A stretch of DNA of 64,000 nt from Phenylobacterium soli (GCF_003254475.1 NZ_QFYQ01000003.1:38342-102341), one strand, 5' to 3'; shown: positions 52,070-60,468, counted from the first letter of the stretch. Numbers and translations are program-made. Notes: generated from the sequence alone by a model not told the origin.

Positions 52070-52783
52070 TCAGATCCCGAACCCGCCCTCAGGCAGGTTG
52101 TAGCGCGTCAGGTCTTCCAGATAGCGAGGACCGCCCGCATCGAGCATCGTGGCGCCGCCGTCTTCCCCGAGAGCCGCCATGATCTCGCGTTCGGCCGTTT
52201 GCATGTCTTCGCCGTACTCCAGGCCCTTGGCCTGCTTCCAGCGCCACTTCAGGTCGAGGGTCAGAAGCTCCTCGTCCAGATAGGTCGTGTCGTCGTCGGA
52301 GGTGAATTGCGCCTTCGCCACGCCAGCCGAGGACTTCGCCCAGTAGGACGAGACGTATTCGTAGGCGATGGTGTCCCCGGCGTCGGGCGTCGGGTCCATC
52401 AGGAAGGTTCCGGCGCGCTCGCGGTAGGCGAGGTACGGCGCGACCAGGGACGGCCGGGCCTTCTGCGCCTGGTACTGCTGCGGCGTCAGCGGGCCGATGA
52501 GCTTGCGCTGCTGGGTGCGGTTGAAGAAGCTGTCGGGGACGAACTTGGCGAAGTCGGTCGGGATGGGCGTGTTGGTCTGCGTCTCGGCCGCGACCGTCAC
52601 AAAGGTCCATTCGGCCATCAGCGATTGCCAGCCGATGTCGCCGCGCTTGGCCATGGCGATCCCGGCCTCGTTCAGCAGCCCGAAAAGCTGACGCACGTTT
52701 TGGTCCGTCGAGGTCACGACGACAGATGGGCGCGCCAGCGACAGGCGGTCGCACGCTGCCTGAATGATCGACAACACGCTCAT
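52070..52783 (-). CDS. Head-to-tail adaptor, P22 gp4-like
   Basis: 237 residues: LSIIQAACDRLSLARPSVVVTSTDQNVRQLFGLLNEAG at the start and the repeated Trp-rich sections are typical of gp4-like adaptors that bind the portal in podoviruses. ATG 52783 overlaps the stop of the upstream AT-hook gene (ATGA). The portal itself is outside the window. Confidence 0.7.
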   Translation of the reverse strand: MSVLSIIQAACDRLSLARPSVVVTSTDQNVRQLFGLLNEAGIAMAKRGDIGWQSLMAEWTFVTVAAETQTNTPIPTDFAKFVPDSFFNRTQQRKLIGPLTPQQYQAQKARPSLVAPYLAYRERAGTFLMDPTPDAGDTIAYEYVSSYWAKSSAGVAKAQFTSDDDTTYLDEELLTLDLKWRWKQAKGLEYGEDMQTAEREIMAALGEDGGATMLDAGGPRYLEDLTRYNLPEGGFGI

Positions 52784-53103
52784 TGTGCGGCGACCACCTT
52801 AGGAGGCCGACCCCGGCGCTTCGGCGCATCGCTGACCACGGCGGCCGGCGCGGTATCCTGAGGGCTCGCCTCGGGCTCAACCGGAACGGCGCTCTCGGCG
52901 GCCTCCGCTTGAGACGAGGGGCGCTCCAGCGTCGCGGTAAACCGCTCCCACGCTTCAGGATGGTTCTTCGCGTCAGCCTCGGTCGCTTTGCGCGGACCCA
53001 GCACGTTCGTCGGGTCGATGACGAAGGCGAACATCACCTCGCCATCAGCGACGTGGAAGTGCGGCCCGATCTGCGGAAGAACGTCACGCTCTCTCGGGTG
53101 CAT
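52780..53103 (-). CDS. Phage structural-operon protein with C-terminal AT-hook, 107 aa
   Basis: A short N-terminal domain (PHFHVADGEVMFAFVIDP), an acidic Pro/Ala/Glu linker, and at the very end KRRGRPPK, a textbook AT-hook for minor-groove binding. Overlaps both neighbours (stop/start), so it is co-translated. A DNA-contacting or packaging aid is possible. Confidence 0.6.
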   Translation of the reverse strand: MHPRERDVLPQIGPHFHVADGEVMFAFVIDPTNVLGPRKATEADAKNHPEAWERFTATLERPSSQAEAAESAVPVEPEASPQDTAPAAVVSDAPKRRGRPPKVVAAQ

Positions 53104-53687
53104 CAGTCCGCCTTGTCCGACGCGGCCTGGGCCGCCTGCTTCGCCATCTGCTCTTGAAGGAGCTTCATCTGCTCCTGCATCGCCGCCATTGTGGTGCGCA
53201 GTTCGTCGTTCTCAGCCGAAAGCTTTTCCATCGGCGCGGTCGAGGCGGCGGCCTCAAGGAAGCGCCGGGCCTTGTCCCGCAGGCTGAACCCGCCCATCGG
53301 AACGACGCGCATCAGGGCCTCGTCAGGCAGGGCGGCGAGCTGTTCCACCGTGCGGACCTTGGCGTGCTTCAGCTCCTCGGCCTGGGATCGGTTGATCGCC
53401 GGCCACTCCCCGATGGGCGTGCCCTCCTCGGGGATTTCCTCATTGGCCTTGAACGCGGCGTACTCGCGCGGCCACCGGGCCTTGTCGGAGGCGTTCACTG
53501 GCCGATCCGAGATCGTGCCCCGGTCGCCGGGAACGTGGATCTCCACGAACTCCACCTCATCGAAGATCGGGCGACCCTCAAGGTTGGATTTGAAGTTGTT
53601 CTGCACGGCGCGCATGTAGAAGCGCGGGCGGGAGAGGTCTTGCTCTCCGCCCTTCGGCGGCAAGATGAAATCAGGTGTCTCGCTCAT
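53103..53687 (-). CDS. Phage protein with coiled-coil end, 194 aa
   Basis: Begins MSETPDFILPPKGGEQDLSRPRFYMRAVQNNFKSNLEGRP, and has EFVEIHVPGDRGT in the middle and a coiled coil at the end (ENDELRTTMAAMQEQMKLLQEQ). This pattern is seen in hypothetical proteins between the capsid and adaptor genes of P22-like prophages. ATG 53687 is in ATGA with the preceding small gene. Confidence 0.6.
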   Translation of the reverse strand: MSETPDFILPPKGGEQDLSRPRFYMRAVQNNFKSNLEGRPIFDEVEFVEIHVPGDRGTISDRPVNASDKARWPREYAAFKANEEIPEEGTPIGEWPAINRSQAEELKHAKVRTVEQLAALPDEALMRVVPMGGFSLRDKARRFLEAAASTAPMEKLSAENDELRTTMAAMQEQMKLLQEQMAKQAAQAASDKAD

Positions 53688-53851
53688 TTGGCGTCCTTAG
53701 TGATGGTGAGGCTCGCTTCGCCAGACAGGAACAAAGCGGCAGCGACGAGAGCGAGGATCGCGGCCACGAAGTGACCAAGGATGGCCGCCACGGCAGCCAT
53801 GGCGAGCGCCGTGACACCGATCACGGCGGATGCTTTGTTGACTGGTTTCAT
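53684..53851 (-). CDS. Small membrane protein, 55 aa
   Basis: ATG at 53851-53849 overlaps the FkbM stop; TGA 53686-53684 overlaps the next ATG. The product has two closely spaced hydrophobic helices (VIGVTALAMAAVAAILGHFV and AAILALVAAALFLS) and a polar tail. The perfect coupling on both sides makes it a real gene. Function unknown. Confidence 0.65.
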   Translation of the reverse strand: MKPVNKASAVIGVTALAMAAVAAILGHFVAAILALVAAALFLSGEASLTITKDAK

Positions 53852-54489
53852 GATGTTCTCCGAAAGACTTTATCGTTCCCGATGCGCGCCACTTCGCTGT
53901 AGCCGCGCTCTGCAAGCCACCGCTGGATCTCGCCGTCCGGGATGCCGAAGTGCCGGTGCAATCCCTTGTCCTCGATGGCTATGGTCGGGCTGAACTTCTC
54001 GATGGTGCCCTCCGCGCCCTTGAGCATGAAAAGCTCCGAGCCCTCGACGTCACCCCAGATGCAGTCGCAGGCATCCAACTCCAGCTCATCAATCGTCCAG
54101 ACCGGGGTTTCCCCCTTGTCGAACGTCACCTGATGGGCGCCGCAGTTGTTGGCGTTGAAGATCAGCGGCCGGCAGGAGCCGAGCTTTTCCCCGAAGGCCG
54201 CCCGCAGCGCCGTGACGCGCTTCTCGGGGTCGTGGGCCTGTAGGTTCAGTTCCAGGCAGTCGTAGTTCGTCGGCTCGGGTTCGGCGGTCCAGACGCGCTT
54301 GAAGTGCTTGGCGAGGGCAATGGGGTACGTTCCGACATTGCCGCCGGCTTGCACCATAGCCTCGCGCCCCACGATGTGCGGCAGCAGCGCGGCGATGGCC
54401 GGTGCGCAGTCACCCACGATCACCGGCCGGGCGTCCCGGTCAGCGGCGGGCCACCACAGGTCGCCGATACGGACCATGACGTCGCTCAT
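53848..54489 (-). CDS. FkbM-family methyltransferase
   Basis: 213 residues from the ATG at 54489. SAM motif VQAGGNVGTYP (46-56), AEPEPTNYDCLELNL, and the FkbM signature GDVEGSELFMLKGAEGTI are all present. FkbM enzymes O-methylate sugars or polyketides. It directly follows the glycosyltransferase-DUF115 gene (ATGA overlap), so it probably methylates the glycan made there. Confidence 0.85.
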   Translation of the reverse strand: MSDVMVRIGDLWWPAADRDARPVIVGDCAPAIAALLPHIVGREAMVQAGGNVGTYPIALAKHFKRVWTAEPEPTNYDCLELNLQAHDPEKRVTALRAAFGEKLGSCRPLIFNANNCGAHQVTFDKGETPVWTIDELELDACDCIWGDVEGSELFMLKGAEGTIEKFSPTIAIEDKGLHRHFGIPDGEIQRWLAERGYSEVARIGNDKVFRRTS

Positions 54490-56039
54490 GCCGCCCTCTC
54501 CTCTTCCCGCAGCTTGCGGGCGATGTCGGGAATGAGGCCGCGGCCTTTGACGTGGACGGTCACGGGCTCGATCTTGTCGGGCATCGGCGCGAAGACCTTC
54601 AGGTCCCGCCAAGTGCCCTGAAATTCATTGGCCTGTCGGATCATCCAGCGAGCGCACAGGTAGCGCTTCTCGCCCATCGCCACCTCTAGCGCCTCGTCGT
54701 GGTCGTTCAGGGCCTGGGCGTAGGCGTGGTGCGCACCGTCGTCGGCAAAGCTGGAGTCGATGCCGTACATGTGCAGGGTGCGAAAGCCCGAGAAGGCCGC
54801 GAGCCACATGGTCCTGAGGCCCACGGTCGAGCCCCCCGGAACGAGGATCACCGGCTTGCTGTCCCGGTAGGGCTCCAGCATCTCCCACAGGCGGTCATAG
54901 CCGCTGTCGTAGCCGTTGTGCCAAAGGACGGTTTCGAGGCCCAGCTCGGCGGCGAGATCGAAGACGCTCGGGTCGCACTGGCTGGCGATCATCCAGCGCA
55001 TGGCCTTCGGGGCGCCATTGAGGAACTCGGCGTTCTGAGGCCGCGCATCGAGCATCACGTTGACATCGGGCGTGATGCCGCGCTGGTGCAGGAACCGCCA
55101 GGCGTTATTGACGCTGACGATCCGCGCGCCCCGCCTGCGATGGGCGCGGATCTCAGGGAGATAGTCCTTCATCGACGGCGAGCCGCACACGATGACGCAG
55201 GATCGGCCCTCGTTGCGGAAGCCGGTGAACCAGTCGAGGTCGCGCTTGGAGTTCACCTCGACGTTGGCGAGGCGTTGCTCCTCGGAGGTGTTGACGCCCT
55301 TGATCTCGGGAAAGGATGTGAACCCGCCTACCCGCCAGATATTCGGGACCCAGCCGTCCGTGACTTCCGCCGGCTTGGGAGATCCGTGGAAGATGACCGC
55401 CTTGCACTCGTTGGGCGGCCAATCGCGAGCGGCGCGGTAGGAGACGAACCAGTCGCGGGGGAACGTCGGCCAATCCGGGGCGCACTTCGTAATCCAGTGC
55501 TGGTCGCCCGCGTTGATCTGGCCCCTCGGAAGGAGCGCTTTGATCTCGGGCTCGGCCTCCCGCGCGATCTCGTCGGCGGTGAAGTTGTACCAGATCTGGC
55601 CGTGCTCTCCGTGATCCCAGACCATGACGGAGCTGTTCCGCATGGGCCAATGAGGGTCATCCATAATCCCCTTGCGCTCTACGAGGTCTTCCAACCGGCC
55701 GGTGATCGCCACATCGAGATCGAAGTAGACGCAGCGGTCGCCTTGCGCCCATGGCATGGACGGAGAGAACAGGCGCACCTTCTGCCACCAGCCGGGAAGC
55801 GCCGGGTCGGCCGGAATGGCATAGACCCCCTCAGGCAGCTCGTCGGCACGATCCGTGACGCACCAGAAGGCGCAGTCGTGGTCCATGTTGCTGCTGTTGC
55901 GCAGCACCATGTCACGAAGGATTTCGACGTAGCTCATCGGGTACTTCGGCCCGACGTTCACACAGACGAAGTTGACGCGGCTCGGCGCGGCGGCGTCAGC
56001 CACGGCTTGAGCGGCGGCAGGATGAGGAAGGCCGCCCAT
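54486..56039 (-). CDS. Glycosyltransferase-DUF115 (Maf-like) fusion protein
   Basis: 517 residues from the ATG at 56039 (TGATG). The N-terminal half is a GT-A-like glycosyltransferase domain with FVCVNVGPKYPMSYVEILRD and a DxD metal motif at 107-109 (VYFDLDVAITG), and later NAGDQHWITK. Residues about 279-480 match DUF115/MptE-Maf: CVIVCGSPSMKDYLP, VSVNNAWRFLHQRGITPDVNVMLDARP and MYGIDSSF. Maf proteins transfer nonulosonic acids or other sugars to flagellins. Found inside the head gene operon it may modify a virion protein or host surface. Confidence 0.75.
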   Translation of the reverse strand: MGGLPHPAAAQAVADAAAPSRVNFVCVNVGPKYPMSYVEILRDMVLRNSSNMDHDCAFWCVTDRADELPEGVYAIPADPALPGWWQKVRLFSPSMPWAQGDRCVYFDLDVAITGRLEDLVERKGIMDDPHWPMRNSSVMVWDHGEHGQIWYNFTADEIAREAEPEIKALLPRGQINAGDQHWITKCAPDWPTFPRDWFVSYRAARDWPPNECKAVIFHGSPKPAEVTDGWVPNIWRVGGFTSFPEIKGVNTSEEQRLANVEVNSKRDLDWFTGFRNEGRSCVIVCGSPSMKDYLPEIRAHRRRGARIVSVNNAWRFLHQRGITPDVNVMLDARPQNAEFLNGAPKAMRWMIASQCDPSVFDLAAELGLETVLWHNGYDSGYDRLWEMLEPYRDSKPVILVPGGSTVGLRTMWLAAFSGFRTLHMYGIDSSFADDGAHHAYAQALNDHDEALEVAMGEKRYLCARWMIRQANEFQGTWRDLKVFAPMPDKIEPVTVHVKGRGLIPDIARKLREEERAA

Positions 56040-56416
56040 CACCAAGTCCCCGAGGCGCCACCGCCCCCGAAGGAGCCGCCGCCGCCCATGAAATCGCCGC
56101 CGAGGAGATTGGAGCCACCAAAGTGCGAGAGGTCGAACCCGTCATCGCGCGAAAGCCAATCGGTGCGCTCTGCCTCGACCGTCCCCGGGGCTTTCGCTGC
56201 TGCTGCCGTGGATGGCGGCCGATAGTCGAGCTTCAGGGCGAATAGACGCCACCCCAGAGCCGTCTGAAGCATGGCCGCTTGCTCGGTCCCGACTTCCGCT
56301 TTCGCAAGCTCCTCGATGTCTTCCGCGACGTGGTATGCAGCTTCCGCCACGCGCTTGACCGCTTCCGACGTCGCACCGCTCAGCGCCATCGCCGGCCCAA
56401 GATCGGAGGAGTTCAT
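56039..56416 (-). CDS. Phage hypothetical protein with Gly-rich tail, 125 aa
   Basis: ATG 56416 overlaps the upstream stop. An N-terminal helix-rich domain (AVKRVAEAAYHVAEDIEELAKAEVG) and a Gly/Phe-rich end (LLGGDFMGGGGSFGGGGASGTW). Position suggests a minor structural or accessory protein. Confidence 0.55.
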   Translation of the reverse strand: MNSSDLGPAMALSGATSEAVKRVAEAAYHVAEDIEELAKAEVGTEQAAMLQTALGWRLFALKLDYRPPSTAAAAKAPGTVEAERTDWLSRDDGFDLSHFGGSNLLGGDFMGGGGSFGGGGASGTW

Positions 56417-56613
56417 TCCTTCACCCACGGCGGCACATCCACGCCCACCCACTTGAACCCGCTAGCCCGAATGAAGCTCTCCGAGCCATGGAGGCGGATA
56501 AAGGCCCCCGAGGCGCTGACCTGATGGACCGTGTGGCGGTCGCCCGGCTCGATGACACCAAGCTCCGTCTCGCGGCGCTCTGTGGCTTCCACGATGTCGT
56601 CCGGGCGAAGCAT
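56413..56613 (-). CDS. Phage hypothetical protein, 66 aa
   Basis: ATG 56613 (TGATG with the upstream gene). VIEPGDRHTVHQVSASGAFIRLHGSESFIRASGFKW suggests a small beta barrel. No known family. Confidence 0.6.
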   Translation of the reverse strand: MLRPDDIVEATERRETELGVIEPGDRHTVHQVSASGAFIRLHGSESFIRASGFKWVGVDVPPWVKE

Positions 56614-56972
56614 CAATTCAGCTTCCCCGGAATGATCAGCTTCTTGGGCGCAGAGCCCATGAGCTGGCCCTTGCGCTTGGAGGCATCGAAATAGCCCTTC
56701 GCCGCCTTCAGCATGGCGAAGGCTTCCGCTTCGCTCGCGGGGACCGGAACGGCGTCGGTCGGGATGATCCGAAAGCCGTTGTCGCGGAGCCATTGCGCAT
56801 GCGCCGCGATGTGCTCAGCGGCGAACTCGATCAGGGCTTCCCGCTCCTCGTCGGTCAGATCCGACCAGAGAGCGTCACCCTCTTCGATGCCCGACGTGTA
56901 GAGCCGTTCGGCAATGTCCAGCGCTGGGTTCGCCAGCGGGCGGGACGGTGCGTGGCCGTTGATGGCCGTCAT
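56613..56972 (-). CDS. Phage hypothetical protein, 119 aa
   Basis: ATG 56972. An acidic helical middle (LWSDLTDEEREALIEFAAEHIAAHAQWL) and a basic end (YFDASKRKGQLMGSAPKKL). First gene of the coupled block that runs to 50.4 kb; preceded by a terminator-like hairpin after the upstream gene. Confidence 0.55.
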   Translation of the reverse strand: MTAINGHAPSRPLANPALDIAERLYTSGIEEGDALWSDLTDEEREALIEFAAEHIAAHAQWLRDNGFRIIPTDAVPVPASEAEAFAMLKAAKGYFDASKRKGQLMGSAPKKLIIPGKLN

Positions 56973-57061
56973 GTAACCTAGCCCCAAGCTAGAGCCCGAT
57001 GCGGGCCTGACCTCATGGTGAGGCCGCCAGGGGGTCGCTCAGCGGAGCGCGCATAAAGAAA

Positions 57062-57081
57062 GGGCGGCCCGAAGACCGCCC
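57062..57081 (-). terminator. Terminator hairpin (UUCG loop) after the 96-aa capsid-cluster gene
   Basis: Minus strand GGGCGGTC and GGCCGCCC with a TTCG loop, then TTTCTTT. It lies 25 bp after the stop of the gene at 57107 and so separates capsid genes from the block below. Confidence 0.75.
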
Positions 57082-57106
57082 CTTCCCTACGCTACTGGAA
57101 CGCCGG

Positions 57107-57397
57107 TTAGGCGAGCGTGGTACGCTTGACGAAGAAGTACTGGTTGGCGACGGCGCCAGAGGGCACGTTCGCCGTCCAGCCAGCCGAACCGGAGTCCGTC
57201 GAGGCCGAGCCCGCTGCACCGATGATGCAGGTGCCCGTCGAGGAGATCGTGCCGTGCGCCTTGACGTACAGGTAATCGTGGCCGTCGTTCCCGAAGAAAC
57301 GGGTCAGGGCCGCGAAAGCCGGCGTCGAGGTGGCGGTGGCGCCGAGCTTGACGCCCAGAGCCGAGCCGGTGGCGAAAACAGTCGTAGAAGCAGCCAT
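57107..57397 (-). CDS. Small capsid-associated protein, 96 aa (possible decoration protein)
   Basis: Ser/Thr/Ala/Gly-rich beta protein (ATATSTPAFAALTRFFGNDGHDYLYV, GTISSTGTCIIG) directly after the major capsid gene. Place and size fit a head decoration protein, but no family was recognised. Confidence 0.5.
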   Translation of the reverse strand: MAASTTVFATGSALGVKLGATATSTPAFAALTRFFGNDGHDYLYVKAHGTISSTGTCIIGAAGSASTDSGSAGWTANVPSGAVANQYFFVKRTTLA

Positions 57398-57423
57398 GTC
57401 TCAGACCCTCCTTAGGTCTGATC

Positions 57424-57445
57424 GGCGGGAGCCGAAGCCCCCGCC
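57424..57445 (-). terminator. GC-rich hairpin between capsid gene and the 96-aa gene
   Basis: GGCGGGAGC/GCCCCCGCC stem with one mismatch and a TTCG loop on the minus strand. There is no U-run after it, so it may attenuate or protect the capsid mRNA rather than fully stop transcription. Confidence 0.4.
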
Positions 57446-57462
57446 AAAGGTTGAAGACCCGG

Positions 57463-58434
57463 TTAGGTCTGGAAGAGGACGCCTTGCAGCTCGGCGTTCG
57501 AGAGGGTCATGTTGCCCATCCAGATGATGAGCTTGACCATCGCGTCCTGGTTGATCGAGTTGACCTGATCCAGGGGGACCATGTTGCGGTCCCGGTGCGG
57601 CTGCCAGAACACATAGGACGTGTTCAGCATGTACATGTGGTTGGTCGGGCAACCGCCGCCGATGCCGCCGTCGAAGACGACATCCGCGCCCATGTACTTC
57701 AGGGTCTGGAAGCCGGCCTGGGCCATCTCGTCGGAGGTGATCCGCTGGATGGCTTGCAGGCTCTGGAGGTAGAAGTTGTAGTAGTTCGTGTCCGCGATGA
57801 TCAGGTCCGGCCGGTCGGTCTGACGCGAGCAGCTCTGATACAGCGCGTTCATGTACTTCTGGATGTTGGCCGACGAAGCCGCCGAGCCGCCATCCGTGGT
57901 CGCCTGGTACTTCTGGTTGCGCCAGAAGGTGTAGGTCGCGCGGTTGATGCCGCCGACCGTGCCCGTGGTCGGGGCGTCGGCCACCAGAAGCTGAAGACCG
58001 CCGATCTGCTTGCCCGAGGAAGCCGTCCCGTCCGAGTACATGTCCTGGGACAGGTTGTTTTCCATGGTCTTCTCGGCCACCTCGATACGGTTTTCGAGAA
58101 GGTCGAGAACGGCGTCCTCACCCGAGTTCTGGTATTGCTCCAGACCCGACATGGTGACGGCGACGGAAGCCTGCTTCCACGAGAACTCGGCCGCGCTCAG
58201 CACGTCGGAGGGGCTCGTGTTCAGGATCTCGTACCCGCTGTAGCGCTGGAAGGTCGAGTTCTCGGCGTAGCTCAGCTCGCGCACGATGGTGCGACCGCCG
58301 GAGACCGGCTTCACGCGACCGCGCTTGTTCAGGCGGTAGAGCAGAGCATTGTTCTTGCTCATGTTGTCCGCCACGACGCCGCTGCGGTTGCGCAGCGTGG
58401 TCGTGACGATTTCGTCAAGGCCGGGAGAGGCCAT
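57463..58434 (-). CDS. Major capsid protein
   Basis: 323 residues: PGLDEIVTTTLRNRSGVVADNM, GGRTIVRELSYAENSTFQRYSGYEIL, then IVADTNYY-like and DAMVKLIIWMGNMTLSNAELQGVLF. This is the pattern of an HK97-fold coat protein widespread in prophages of Proteobacteria. It follows the scaffold gene and precedes a small Ser/Thr-rich protein. Confidence 0.85.
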   Translation of the reverse strand: MASPGLDEIVTTTLRNRSGVVADNMSKNNALLYRLNKRGRVKPVSGGRTIVRELSYAENSTFQRYSGYEILNTSPSDVLSAAEFSWKQASVAVTMSGLEQYQNSGEDAVLDLLENRIEVAEKTMENNLSQDMYSDGTASSGKQIGGLQLLVADAPTTGTVGGINRATYTFWRNQKYQATTDGGSAASSANIQKYMNALYQSCSRQTDRPDLIIADTNYYNFYLQSLQAIQRITSDEMAQAGFQTLKYMGADVVFDGGIGGGCPTNHMYMLNTSYVFWQPHRDRNMVPLDQVNSINQDAMVKLIIWMGNMTLSNAELQGVLFQT

Positions 58435-58478
58435 GTGTCACGCTCCTGCCTCTCGCGCGGAGAGGCCGTAGCGCGCGA

Positions 58479-59621
58479 CTACGCCCTGGATTCTACGAGC
58501 CGCTTGGCCGCCAGGAGGTCTTCGCGCAGGTTTCCGGTAGAGCCCGGAGCCGGCGCGCTGGCGCCGGGTGTGGGGGCTCCGGTGACGGACCCTGCTGCCT
58601 TGGCCGCGGCTTGCGCCTTGGCCTTCTGCTGTTCTTCCTGCGCCTTCTTGGCCTGCGCTTCCTGAGTGGCCTTCGCCGCATTCTGGGTCTGAGCCTGAAT
58701 GAGGATCTCGCGGGTCTCGGGGTGCGCCCACACGGCCATGTCGTAGGCGTCTTGGAGCGTCTGGGCCTGACCCGTTTCCAGATACTTCGCGACCATCGGA
58801 CGGACGTTCTCGAAGTAGATGTTGGCGGGGTTGGCGGCGAACGCATCCACCTCGGCCTGCGCCTGGGCGAGCTTTTCAGCCTCGGAGTGCTGGGAGAACT
58901 GTTGCAGTTGCTGTTGCAGGGCCTGGACCTGCTGTTGGAGCGGGGTCAGAACGGCCGCAAATTCCGGCTGAGCGGTCGGGGCTTGCTGGCCCTCCGCGCC
59001 GGTCAACTGCGGCGACTGTCCGCCTCCGAACTGTCGCAGATCGACGCCATACGAGCGGGCCAGGTACTGGATGCCGCCCACGGGGTCGCGTTCGAGATAG
59101 TCCTGTGCAGCGCACAGGGTTTTCAGGAACGTGAACTCGTCAACCCCTTGAAGGTCGAGCTTGTCCTTACGAGGCGCCATGATCTCGTCATAGCGGTTGA
59201 GCCGTTCGCCTTTCCTGCCCCACTCGGCCTTGGCGTTCTGAACCGTGTCCTCAAGCTTGTGGAAGGCTTGCTGCACTTCCGGCTTGAGGTCGGCCCATTG
59301 CGCCTTCACGGCTGCGGGCAAGGACGGGGGAATGCGGATCGGCTCCTGGGGAGCTTCCGCAGCCTCCGGCTTTGCGGTCTCGGGTTCTTTCGGGGCCTCC
59401 GGCGTCGCGGCGGCTTCGGCCGCGCCTTCCGGGGCTTGCTGTTCCTTGGCCTTGAACCGGCCGTTCTCGTCGCGGTCGGGCGACGGCGGGGCTTCGGCCT
59501 CTACCTGGGCCGGGGTCTCTGCCGCCGGGGCTTCGGGGGTCTCGATCTCGGCCGGGACCTCCGGCGCATCGAGGCTTTCGCCCCGGAAGGCCGCCTGGAG
59601 TTGTTCGCGAAGCTTGCTCAC
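58479..59621 (-). CDS. Capsid scaffolding protein
   Basis: 380 residues, highly charged. A disordered acidic Pro/Ala/Glu N-terminal third, a helical middle with a Gln-rich coiled coil (LTPLQQQVQALQQQLQQFSQH), and a C-terminal end of Lys/Gln/Ala. This low-complexity helical layout right upstream of the capsid gene is typical of scaffolds. Confidence 0.75.
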   Translation of the reverse strand: MSKLREQLQAAFRGESLDAPEVPAEIETPEAPAAETPAQVEAEAPPSPDRDENGRFKAKEQQAPEGAAEAAATPEAPKEPETAKPEAAEAPQEPIRIPPSLPAAVKAQWADLKPEVQQAFHKLEDTVQNAKAEWGRKGERLNRYDEIMAPRKDKLDLQGVDEFTFLKTLCAAQDYLERDPVGGIQYLARSYGVDLRQFGGGQSPQLTGAEGQQAPTAQPEFAAVLTPLQQQVQALQQQLQQFSQHSEAEKLAQAQAEVDAFAANPANIYFENVRPMVAKYLETGQAQTLQDAYDMAVWAHPETREILIQAQTQNAAKATQEAQAKKAQEEQQKAKAQAAAKAAGSVTGAPTPGASAPAPGSTGNLREDLLAAKRLVESRA

Positions 59622-59933
59622 CTAGCAGCCCTTCAGTTGTTGAAGCGTCTGACGGAGAGTTTCGCGGACTGGCGGCCTGGGGCTCGCGGCACGGGACACG
59701 CTGTCGTTGCCCAGCTCGTAGCAACCCCTGGCGCGAAGTTCCCGGCGGTAGGCGCTCTTGGAATCGTACATGCGGCCATCCGCCATCGAGCGGATCGGGT
59801 CCATGCTGTCCGAGATCACATAAAGGCCGGCATCATCGCCTCGATGCCCGAAGTGTCCGGCGCACGCCTCCGGCCACGCCTCGTTGAGGTCGTGGAACTC
59901 GTGACACACGCGGCAAAGACGGGATCGCGCCAT
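59622..59933 (-). CDS. Phage Cys/His protein, 103 aa
   Basis: Begins ARSRLCRVCHEFHDLNEAWPEACAGHFG with a zinc-finger-like Cys/His cluster, then DSMDPIRSMADGRMYDSKSAYRRELRARG, a motif I associate with small phage zinc-ribbon proteins near scaffold genes. It ends directly before the scaffold gene. Confidence 0.65.
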   Translation of the reverse strand: MARSRLCRVCHEFHDLNEAWPEACAGHFGHRGDDAGLYVISDSMDPIRSMADGRMYDSKSAYRRELRARGCYELGNDSVSRAASPRPPVRETLRQTLQQLKGC

Positions 59934-60002
59934 GCTTTCAGTCTGCTCTCCTGCCGCTAGTGTGCAGGCGAGTGGAGACCGCTCAGCGAGGCGCTAGAAG
60001 GT

Positions 60003-60076
60003 TGGAGCCCGGCTGAGGAATTGAACCCCAATCTCGGCCGTACGAAGGGCGCGTTCTGCCGTTGAACTAGCCGGGC
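60003..60076 (-). tRNA. tRNA-Thr (anticodon CGT), slightly irregular
   Basis: Acceptor GCCCGGC/GCCGGGC, D stem GTTC/GAAC, T arm with TTCAATT loop, CCA encoded. The anticodon loop TTCGTAC gives CGT. The anticodon stem has a C-C mismatch in the middle pair, so function is slightly doubtful. Confidence 0.7.
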
Positions 60077-60093
60077 ATTGGGGAAGCGGAGGG

Positions 60094-60168
60094 TGGTTCA
60101 GGCGCTAGGGTTCGAACCTAGACGGGCAGAGTCAAAGTCTGCTGGCCTACCAGTTAGCCGACGCCTGA
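60094..60168 (-). tRNA. tRNA-Gln (anticodon TTG)
   Basis: Acceptor TCAGGCG/CGCCTGA, perfect anticodon stem GCAGA/TCTGC with loop CTTTGAC, perfect T stem CTAGG/CCTAG with TTCGAAC, CCA encoded. Confidence 0.85.
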
Positions 60169-60176
60169 TCGTGGCG

Positions 60177-60253
60177 TGGTCTGCGTGAGAGGACTTGAAC
60201 CTCTGACCCCCTGCTTCCAAGGCAGGTACTCTACCAAGCTGAGCTACACGCAG
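60177..60253 (-). tRNA. tRNA-Pro (anticodon TGG)
   Basis: Acceptor CTGCGTG/CACGCAG, anticodon stem CCTGC/GCAGG with loop CTTGGAA, T stem AGAGG/CCTCT with TTCAAGT, CCA encoded. All arms pair well. Confidence 0.9.
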
Positions 60254-60320
60254 GCTCGCGCGCGCCCCGCTTGGGGACGCGTTATGTTCGGCGCTGTCGC
60301 GGTCGAAAGGTCATTGCGGA

Positions 60321-60366
60321 ACAATAGCAGAAACAGCTTGAATCGCAATGTCTTTTCGCCTACGGT
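60321..60366. promoter_or_regulatory. Overlapping divergent promoters in the tRNA island
   Basis: Minus strand: TTGCGA (60343-60348), 16-bp spacer, TATTGT (60321-60326), reading toward the Pro-Gln-Thr tRNAs. Plus strand: TTGAAT (60338-60343), 17-bp spacer, TACGGT (60361-60366), reading toward Trp-Met-Arg-Arg. The rest of the 215-bp gap (60254-60468) shows a GC hairpin near 60258 and no gene. Hexamers are assigned by eye. Confidence 0.4.
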
Positions 60367-60468
60367 CCAGATATGACGCTTGCGCCCGCCATATCCCGAT
60401 GGCCCCTCGCCCGAATGCGGCGAAGGATGACGCACGCCTAGCGTTGGAGCCCATCGCCGCGACTTCAC

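Noticed and set aside
60367..60468. An eighth tRNA in the gap before tRNA-Trp
   Set aside because: No T-arm TTCRA loop with pairing stems can be formed; only chance acceptor-like pairing is present.
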